Source: Streptomyces sp. MH60 (GTDB taxonomy: Bacteria; Actinomycetota; Actinomycetes; Streptomycetales; Streptomycetaceae). From it: a stretch of 64,000 bases of DNA. The DNA lies in NCBI RefSeq assembly GCF_002939385.1, contig NZ_MULI01000001.1, positions 248,001 through 312,000 of the forward strand, given 5' to 3'. The notes below the pieces were generated by a model that was not told the DNA's origin, searched no databases, and worked only from the letters and a program-made list of their open reading frames with translations. Numbering within the stretch: the stretch's first letter is position 1; each line of letters opens with the position of its first letter. This document shows positions 58,295-64,000 of the stretch, piece by piece. Made by a program: the position numbers and the translations under genes.

Positions 58295-59701
58295 ATGACC
58301 GACTCGCACACCCGCCGCAGCCTGCTGCGGTACGGCGCCTACGGGGCGGCGGCCGCCGCACTGGCCGGTGCCGCTGCCTCTTGGGACCGGCTCACCGCGG
58401 CCGACATCCCCGGCCGCGACGACGGTTCCCTCGTCGTGGCCACCCTGGGCCCCGCCTACGGTCCGGCCGCCGTGCGCGCCCTCACCGAGGGCTTCGCCGA
58501 GCAGTACCCCGACATCAAGCTCCGGATCAACGCGGTGCAGGCCGTCGACTGGTCGGACTTCTTTGCCAAGATCCTCACCCAGATCGCCGCGGGCATGGCC
58601 CCCGACCTGGTCTACGTCGCGACGGAGGGCGTGCAGCTGTTCGCGCAACGGCTCGGGGTGCCCCTGGACCACTGGGTCCGGCGGGACGCCGACGAACTGC
58701 GGGAGTACTTCGCCGACGTCCACCCCTCACTGGTGGAGTCGATGATGTACGAGGGCAGCCTCTACCAGCTCCCCGTGGAGTTCAACGCGGCCGACATGTA
58801 CCTCAACCGGCAGGTGCTGCGACGGGCCGGCGCGGAGCGTCCGCCGGCCGACTGGACCCGCGACGACTTCACCGCACTGCTGCGCCGGATGAAGAAGTCG
58901 AGCGACTCCCACTTCACGCCGTACTTCTGGACCAACCGGCTGTGGGGCGGAGTGGTGCCCTGGCTCTTCGCCAACGGCACCAACCTTTTGGCCGAGTCCA
59001 AGGCGCCCGGCGGCGACTGGCTGTGGGACGCCTTCTACCCGGCGCGACAGCGGCGGGGGCGCGGCGGCGGCTTCCGCTGGACCACACCGCAGGCGACCGG
59101 CGCCCGCTTCGAGGAGACGTACGAGTACCTGGCCTCCCTCATCGAGGAGGGCCTGTGTACCCGTCCCGAGGGCGGCAACGGGCAGAACCTGGTCGGCGTG
59201 TTCTCCACGGGCCGGGTCGGCGTGACGCCCGCGGGCGGCTTCTGGGCCGGCGGCCTGCACCAGGCGGGGATGCCCGCCGACAGATACGACGTGCAGTACT
59301 TCCCACGCTGGCGCACTCAGCGCCACCAGTTCGGCGCTGCCGGCTACGCGCTGCTGCGCACCTCGAAGCGGCAGGAGGAGGCGTGGGAGTTCATCAAGTA
59401 CGCCGCCCGCAAGGACACCCTGACCCGGCTGTTCACCACCAACCAGACCACCCCGGCGCGCCGCTCGATGCTGACCGCCGACCGCTACCGGGAGACCGGC
59501 CCCGAGGGCTGGCGGGTCTTCTACGACACCCTCGACCGCTTCCCCGACACCGGACCCATCCCGGCGCCGCCCCAGGTGGCCGAGGTCGAGCAGGTGCTCC
59601 TGAAGCACACCGGCACCGCCCTGTCGTCCCCGCGCGCGGTGCGTCCGGCGCTGCGCCGGCTCCAGGGCGACCTGGAGAAGGCCATGGAGCGTGACGTATG
59701 A
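58295..59701 (+). CDS. Sugar ABC transporter substrate-binding protein, Tat-exported
   Basis: 468 residues. Tat signal: TRRSLLRYGAYGAAAAALAGAAAS; no lipobox cysteine, so the protein is exported without the usual lipid anchor, or held by its uncleaved signal. Periplasmic-binding-protein-1 pattern for oligosaccharides: FAEQYPDIKLRINAVQAVDWSDFFAKILTQIAAGMAPDLVYVATEG, LPVEFNAADMYLNRQVL, and EEAWEFIKYAARKDTLTRL. First gene of the uptake operon. Stop overlaps the permease start (ATGA). Ligand most likely fructo-oligosaccharide. Confidence 0.9.
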   Translation: MTDSHTRRSLLRYGAYGAAAAALAGAAASWDRLTAADIPGRDDGSLVVATLGPAYGPAAVRALTEGFAEQYPDIKLRINAVQAVDWSDFFAKILTQIAAGMAPDLVYVATEGVQLFAQRLGVPLDHWVRRDADELREYFADVHPSLVESMMYEGSLYQLPVEFNAADMYLNRQVLRRAGAERPPADWTRDDFTALLRRMKKSSDSHFTPYFWTNRLWGGVVPWLFANGTNLLAESKAPGGDWLWDAFYPARQRRGRGGGFRWTTPQATGARFEETYEYLASLIEEGLCTRPEGGNGQNLVGVFSTGRVGVTPAGGFWAGGLHQAGMPADRYDVQYFPRWRTQRHQFGAAGYALLRTSKRQEEAWEFIKYAARKDTLTRLFTTNQTTPARRSMLTADRYRETGPEGWRVFYDTLDRFPDTGPIPAPPQVAEVEQVLLKHTGTALSSPRAVRPALRRLQGDLEKAMERDV

Positions 59702-60651
59702 CGCACACTCAGATCACCCCGGTCCGGCCGGAATCGCGGTCCAGGCCACTGGCGGCCGTGGTCCGTCCGTCCGCGCGGGAGCGCGGCACGCGGCTGCTCG
59801 CCGCTCTGTTCCTGGCACCGACGATCGTCGGCATCGTCGTCTTCACGGTCGTCCCCATCGTCGGCTCGGTGGTGCTGAGCCTCTTCCACTGGAACGTGAT
59901 CGACGATCCGAGCTTCGCAGGGGCGGCCAACTACGGCGAGGTCTTCGGCGACTCGACGGTGCTGGTCTCCTTCCGCAACACGCTGCTGTTCATGGTGCTG
60001 GCGGTCGCGCTGCAACTGCTGATCGCGCTGGTGCTGGCGATCGCGGTGAACGGGCGGATGCCGGTGTGGCTGCGGTCGGTGTTCCGGTCGGCGTTCTTCT
60101 TCCCCCTGGTGCTGTCCGCGGCGTCCATCTCCGTGGTGATGAAGTACCTGTTCAACCAGGACTTCGGGCTGGTCAACTGGCTCGTGGGCCTGGTCGGGAT
60201 CGCTCCGGTGCCCTGGCTGACCTCGGAGAACGGGGCGATGGCCACGGTGATCCTGGTCTATGTCTGGCAGCAGTTCGGGTTCTCGTTCCTGCTGTTCGTG
60301 GGCGGCCTCAACAACATCCCGAAGGAGGTCCACGAGGCCGCCGCCCTGGACGGCGCCACCGGACTCCGCAAGCACCTGCACGTCACCCTGCCGCTGCTGT
60401 CGCCGACCCTGCTCGTGGCGTCCGTGGTCGGCATCATCAACGCGCTCCAGGTCTTCGAGCAGCCGTACGTCCTGACCAACGGCGGTCCCGGCGACTCCAC
60501 CCGCACCGTCGTGATGGTCATCTACGAAACCGCCTTCGAGCAGCTGCGCTTCGGCACCGCGTCCGCGGTGGGCGTGCTGCTGTTCGTGCTGATCATGGCG
60601 GTGACCGCCCTCCAGTTCCGGCTCAGCCGGCGTTTCGTCCACTACCAGTGA
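59698..60651 (+). CDS. Sugar ABC transporter permease (MalF-like)
   Basis: 317 residues. Six transmembrane helices starting at about 35; the EAA motif is EVHEAAALDGATGLRKHLHVTLPLLSPTLL, which contacts the ATPase. PTIVGIVVFTVVPIVGSVVLSLFHW at the start is usual for MalF/UgpA-type sugar permeases. Coupled to the binding-protein gene by ATGA and followed 14 bp later by the partner permease. No ATPase gene is in the locus; the shared MsiK-type ATPase of Streptomyces would energise it. Confidence 0.92.
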   Translation: MTHTQITPVRPESRSRPLAAVVRPSARERGTRLLAALFLAPTIVGIVVFTVVPIVGSVVLSLFHWNVIDDPSFAGAANYGEVFGDSTVLVSFRNTLLFMVLAVALQLLIALVLAIAVNGRMPVWLRSVFRSAFFFPLVLSAASISVVMKYLFNQDFGLVNWLVGLVGIAPVPWLTSENGAMATVILVYVWQQFGFSFLLFVGGLNNIPKEVHEAAALDGATGLRKHLHVTLPLLSPTLLVASVVGIINALQVFEQPYVLTNGGPGDSTRTVVMVIYETAFEQLRFGTASAVGVLLFVLIMAVTALQFRLSRRFVHYQ

Positions 60652-60665
60652 GCTGGGTGAGTCCC

Positions 60666-61520
60666 ATGAGCCACACGACCCTGACCACCGGCCGGGTGCG
60701 TCACTCCCTCGCCCCATGGGCGCGGATCGCCGGACTGGCCGTCTGCGCGCTGCTGACCCTCGGCCCGGTCATCTGGACCGTCTCCACCTCGCTGCGCACT
60801 CCGGCGGAGTCGTTCGACCTGCCGCCGCAGATCATCCCCTCGCAACCGACCGGCGAGGCCTACCGCGGAGTCTTCGCGCAGATCGACGTCTGGCTGCTCG
60901 CCCTCAACTCGACGCTCGTGACGGCGCTCGTCGCGGTCGGGCAGATGATCACCGCGGGACTCGCCGGATACGCCTTCGCCCGCCTGGAGTTCCGCTTCAA
61001 GAAGCCGCTGTTCGCCCTGGTCCTGGCCACCATGATGGTGCCGTTGCAGGTCACCATCGTGCCGGTGTTCCTGGTGCTGAAGTCCATGGGGCTGACCGAC
61101 ACCCTGCTCGGCCTGATCGTTCCGGCGTTCCCCACCGCGTTCGGCACCTTCCTGATGCGCCAGTACTTCATGGGTATGCCGAAAGACCTGGGCGAGGCGG
61201 CGATGCTGGACGGAGCGGGCCCGTGGCGGGTGTTCCGTTCGGTGTACGCCCCGCTCGCGGCGCCCGGGCTCGCGATCGTCGGCGTACTGGCCTTCAACTA
61301 CCACTGGAACGAGTTCTTCCGCCCGCTGATCCTGGAGACCTCCGGCCAGAACTACACCCTTCCCCTGGGGCTGGTCTCCCTCCAGGGCAACCTCGGCACC
61401 GGCTCCGTATCGGTGGTGCTCGCCGGTGTGGTGCTGTCCATGATCCCCGCCGTCGCCGTGTTCGTCGTCGGCCAGCGCCCTCTCCGCGAGGGCATCACCT
61501 CCGCAGGAGTCAACCGTTGA
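60666..61520 (+). CDS. Sugar ABC transporter permease (MalG-like)
   Basis: 284 residues, six transmembrane helices. EAA motif: KDLGEAAMLDGAGPWRVFRSVYAPLAAPGLA. Features RLEFRFKKPLFALVLATMMVPLQVTIVPVFLVLKSMGLTDTLLGLIVP are standard for MalG/UgpE types, and the C-terminal end GQRPLREGITSAGVNR is the canonical one. Partner of the MalF-like permease. Its stop overlaps the TTG start of the cytoplasmic GH32 gene. Confidence 0.92.
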   Translation: MSHTTLTTGRVRHSLAPWARIAGLAVCALLTLGPVIWTVSTSLRTPAESFDLPPQIIPSQPTGEAYRGVFAQIDVWLLALNSTLVTALVAVGQMITAGLAGYAFARLEFRFKKPLFALVLATMMVPLQVTIVPVFLVLKSMGLTDTLLGLIVPAFPTAFGTFLMRQYFMGMPKDLGEAAMLDGAGPWRVFRSVYAPLAAPGLAIVGVLAFNYHWNEFFRPLILETSGQNYTLPLGLVSLQGNLGTGSVSVVLAGVVLSMIPAVAVFVVGQRPLREGITSAGVNR

Positions 61521-62875
61521 GCCTCGACAGCGACGCGCCGCGCTTCCGGGTCCGACCGCCCGCCAACTGGATCAACGACCCGAACGGTCCGTTCCGCTGG
61601 GGTGACCGGTACCACCTCTTCTACCAGCACAATCCGCACGCGCCGGTGCACGCCGACGTCCACTGGGGCCACGCCTCCAGCCAGGACCTGGCCCGCTGGC
61701 AGCACCATCCGATCGCGCTCACCCCGACACCCGGCGGGCCCGACGAGGCGGGCTGCTGGTCCGGCTGCGTGGTCGACGACGACGGAGTCCCGACAGCGGT
61801 GTACACGGGCGTCGACCACCACCACACCGGCCTCGGCACCATCTGCCTGGCCCGTGCGGCCGACCCGGGCGACCCGGCGCTGACCGAGTGGAAGCCGTTG
61901 CCCGAGCCCGTTGTACCCGGCCCGCCGCCCGGCCTGGACGTGGTGATGTTCCGCGATCCGTTCGTCTTCCGGCACGTCGGCCGCCGCTGGGCCCTGGTCG
62001 GCGCGGGTCACGCCGACGGCACGCCCTCGGTCCTGCTGTACGACTGCGACGACCTGGCGGACTGGCGGTTCGCGGGTGTGCTCCTGGACGGTGACGACCC
62101 GGTGGCCGTGGACGCGTTCGGCGACCAGGCCGTCGGCTGGGAGTGCCCACAAGCGCTGGTGACCCAGGGAGGGGACTGGGTGCTGGTGGTGTCCCTGTGG
62201 GACGGCGACCCGAGCGCGACCGGCTACCTGACGGGCCGTCTGGGACCGTCCCCGGAGCACGGGTTGCGGTTCACCGCCCGCACCGGCGGCCCTCTGGACC
62301 ACGGTCGTGACTTCTACGCGCCGGCCCTCCTGCAAGAGCCGGAACGGGCCCTGATGTGGGGCTGGTCCTGGGAGTCCCGCGAGCCGGGCGAGGCCGAGCG
62401 GGCCGGCTGGGCCGGCGTGCTCACCGCGCCACGTGTCGTCGACGTCCACACCGACGGCAGCCTGCGGATCCTGCCCGCGCCGGAGCTGGACACGCTGCGG
62501 GCGCCGGAGCCCTTCGTCACCGAACCGTGCGTCGGCACACGGCTGCCGGACGCGTACGACCTGACGGTCACCGCCCGCACGGTCACAACGGTCCGCCTGG
62601 GGGAGGGGCTGGCGCTCCGGATCGACCCCGAGACGGGGGCCCTGACCGTACGGCGCGCCGGGCGGCCCGCGCCGGTCGAGGTCCGGGTGGCGCGCGGCGC
62701 GGAGCTGAACGTCCGCGTCCTCGTCGACGGTTCGCTGTACGAGGTGTTCGCGGACGACCGGGCCGTGGTGACCGAACGGGTCTACCGCGGCCCCGGCGAC
62801 GCCCCCCGACTGACCGTCACGGGAGCCGACGCCACCGTCGCCGCGTGGGAGCTGGTCGGACCGACCCTGAACTGA
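61517..62875 (+). CDS. Cytoplasmic GH32 fructosidase (sucrose-6-phosphate hydrolase/invertase-like)
   Basis: 452 residues from TTG 61517, AGGAG 7 nt upstream and start/stop overlap TTGA with the permease gene. No signal peptide. Catalytic blocks: PPANWINDPNGPFRWGDRYHLFYQHNP (nucleophile D), VMFRDPFVF (RDP), VGWECPQALV (EC, acid/base E). Beta-sandwich domain from about 340. It hydrolyses the imported fructo-oligosaccharide or sucrose to monosaccharides. It completes the locus: exported cutter, transporter, intracellular cutter. Confidence 0.93.
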   Translation: MSLDSDAPRFRVRPPANWINDPNGPFRWGDRYHLFYQHNPHAPVHADVHWGHASSQDLARWQHHPIALTPTPGGPDEAGCWSGCVVDDDGVPTAVYTGVDHHHTGLGTICLARAADPGDPALTEWKPLPEPVVPGPPPGLDVVMFRDPFVFRHVGRRWALVGAGHADGTPSVLLYDCDDLADWRFAGVLLDGDDPVAVDAFGDQAVGWECPQALVTQGGDWVLVVSLWDGDPSATGYLTGRLGPSPEHGLRFTARTGGPLDHGRDFYAPALLQEPERALMWGWSWESREPGEAERAGWAGVLTAPRVVDVHTDGSLRILPAPELDTLRAPEPFVTEPCVGTRLPDAYDLTVTARTVTTVRLGEGLALRIDPETGALTVRRAGRPAPVEVRVARGAELNVRVLVDGSLYEVFADDRAVVTERVYRGPGDAPRLTVTGADATVAAWELVGPTLN

Positions 62876-62903
62876 GCACCGGGCACCGTTGCCACGCCCG
62901 CCC

Positions 62904-63968
62904 CTACACGGTCGGGACCGGACCCACCGACGACCGGGTCACCACCGGGCAGGCCAGACGGCGGACCCTGGCCGGTGGGGTGCGGCCGGTGGTGATGGCG
63001 TCGAGGAGGAGGCGGGTGGCGGACTCGCCCATCCCGCGGTGCGGAAGCGCGATGGTGGTGAGGGACGGCGTGAGGAAGGCGGCCATGTGCTCCTGGTCGT
63101 CATAACCGATCACCGACAACTCGGCGGGGACGGTGACGCCGAGCCGGGTCGCGGCGTGCAGGACGCCCGCCGCGACCCGGTCGTTGTAGCAGAAGACGGC
63201 AGTGGGACGGCGGGCCGGTTCCACCTCGTCGAACAGCCGCATGGCGCCCTCGTATCCGGCGGCGATCTCCCCGCCGGTGCGTACCACCCACTCCTTGGGG
63301 ACGGTGACGCCCTCGGCGCGCAACGCGTCACGGAAGCCGCCCAGCCGCTCCACGGACGCGATGTCGTCCAGTCCCCCCAGGTAGGCGATCCTGCGGTGCC
63401 CGTGGTCGAGCAGCAGCCGGGCCGCCGTACGGCCGCCGGCCCGCTCGGCGGGAACCACGGCGGACAGGGAGCCGTCCTCGGGCAGGCAGTTGGCAAGGAC
63501 GGAGTGGGTGCGGTGCAGTCCCTCGGGGACGCGGACCCGGCGCAACGACATGGCCGCATAGATGATGCCGTCCACGCGCCGGTCCAGGAGTTCGGCGACG
63601 GCCGCGTCCTCCTTGGCGCGGTCGCCGCCGGAATCGATGGTGAGTACGAGGTGTTCGCTGGCCCAGGCCGTCTCCATCGCGCCGCGCAGCAGCCGGCCCG
63701 CGAACGGGGAGGACGCGATCTCGTCGGTGACCAGCCCGATCACGGCCGTGCGCCGACGGCGCAGGCCGCGGGCGACGGGGTCGGGCCGGTACCCGAGCTG
63801 AGCGGCGGCCAGCCGAATGCGTTCCTGGGTGGCGGGGGAGAGGTTGCCCTCGGCGCGGCCGTTGAAGACGAAGGAGACGGCGGTGTGCGACACGCCGGCG
63901 AGCCGGGCGACGTCCCGTGAGGTGGGACGCCCGGTTCCCGTCGTGGGTTTGCCCTCTGCGTTCGTCAT
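62904..63968 (-). CDS. LacI family transcriptional regulator of the fructan locus
   Basis: 354 residues from ATG 63968. HTH and hinge: TSRDVARLAGVSHTAVSFVFNGRAEGNLSPATQERIRLAAAQLGYRPDPVARGLR. A periplasmic-binding-fold effector domain follows (VIGLVTDEI, LVLTIDSGG, GIIYAAMSL, GHRRIAYLGGLDD, AVFCYNDRVAAGVLHAATRLGV, LSVIGYDDQEHMAAFLTPSLTTI). Convergent with the GH32/transporter operon. It probably represses that operon and the exported GH32 gene through the CTAAC-containing sites at 58188-58287, released by a fructose-derived sugar. Confidence 0.92.
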   Translation of the reverse strand: MTNAEGKPTTGTGRPTSRDVARLAGVSHTAVSFVFNGRAEGNLSPATQERIRLAAAQLGYRPDPVARGLRRRRTAVIGLVTDEIASSPFAGRLLRGAMETAWASEHLVLTIDSGGDRAKEDAAVAELLDRRVDGIIYAAMSLRRVRVPEGLHRTHSVLANCLPEDGSLSAVVPAERAGGRTAARLLLDHGHRRIAYLGGLDDIASVERLGGFRDALRAEGVTVPKEWVVRTGGEIAAGYEGAMRLFDEVEPARRPTAVFCYNDRVAAGVLHAATRLGVTVPAELSVIGYDDQEHMAAFLTPSLTTIALPHRGMGESATRLLLDAITTGRTPPARVRRLACPVVTRSSVGPVPTV

Positions 63969-64000
63969 GGCACCCGCTGTCCTCTGCTTCCCCCGCCCGT

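Overview
The window is very GC-rich (codon third positions almost all G or C), uses many GTG and some TTG starts, has 1-4 bp start/stop overlaps inside operons, and is full of TetR/MarR/IclR/GntR/LacI regulators and Tat-exported carbohydrate enzymes. This is Streptomyces. A tap-tpg pair (22195-24957), encoding the telomere-associated protein and the DNA-end-capping terminal protein of linear Streptomyces replicons, says the molecule is linear and suggests a chromosome arm or a linear plasmid. No tRNA, rRNA, CRISPR array or intact insertion sequence was found.

Layout. (1) 1-10279, probable deoxysugar (L-fucose-like) utilisation: a 2-hydroxyacid dehydrogenase (cut by the window edge), an enolase-superfamily sugar-acid dehydratase, a fumarylacetoacetate-hydrolase-fold enzyme, an IclR regulator, an unusual regulator joining an IS630-like helix-turn-helix module to a FadR-type GntR protein, an exported beta-helix protein and an exported GH95 fucosidase. 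(2) 10298-14725: a HIT protein, a frameshifted nucleotidyltransferase, a sugar-acid IlvD/Edd dehydratase overlapping a second hydroxyacid dehydrogenase, and a universal stress protein. (3) 14954-18201: GH15 glucosidase/trehalase overlapping a G6PDH-like dehydrogenase that lacks a usual phosphate-contacting lysine. (4) 18229-21931: a 1046-residue exported discoidin-domain protein under a LacI-type palindrome, and an SRPBCC protein. (5) 22128-25019: tap-tpg with three CGTACG hexamers at exact 11-bp spacing in its promoter. (6) 25090-36035: small regulator/enzyme pairs, most with a clear palindrome between divergent genes, plus a lincosamide/aminoglycoside-type nucleotidyltransferase, a deletion remnant of a metallophosphoesterase and a secreted FG-GAP protein. 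(7) 36036-41489: Tat-exported carotenoid oxygenase, aldo/keto reductase, LysR/acetyltransferase pair, glycosyltransferase. (8) 41673-50845: oxidative catabolism genes (three TetR regulators, three NAD(P)-binding reductase-type proteins, amidohydrolase, reductase, lactonase-like lipoprotein, Baeyer-Villiger monooxygenase). (9) 50897-52265: a chloramphenicol-type exporter behind a short leader ORF. (10) 52337-56431: GPP34 protein facing a four-gene ABC-exporter operon, then a MarR regulator. (11) 56558-63968: a complete fructan-use locus (exported GH32, binding protein, two permeases, cytoplasmic GH32, LacI regulator).

The two carbohydrate loci share a plan: an exported hydrolase releases sugars, uptake follows where a transporter is present, and cytoplasmic enzymes finish the job under a local repressor. 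In the regulator pairs, the regulator is divergent from its likely target and a 14-30 bp inverted repeat lies between them, so many regulatory circuits can be read directly. The two decayed genes and the local regulator/enzyme pairs fit the accessory, fast-changing arm of a Streptomyces chromosome.
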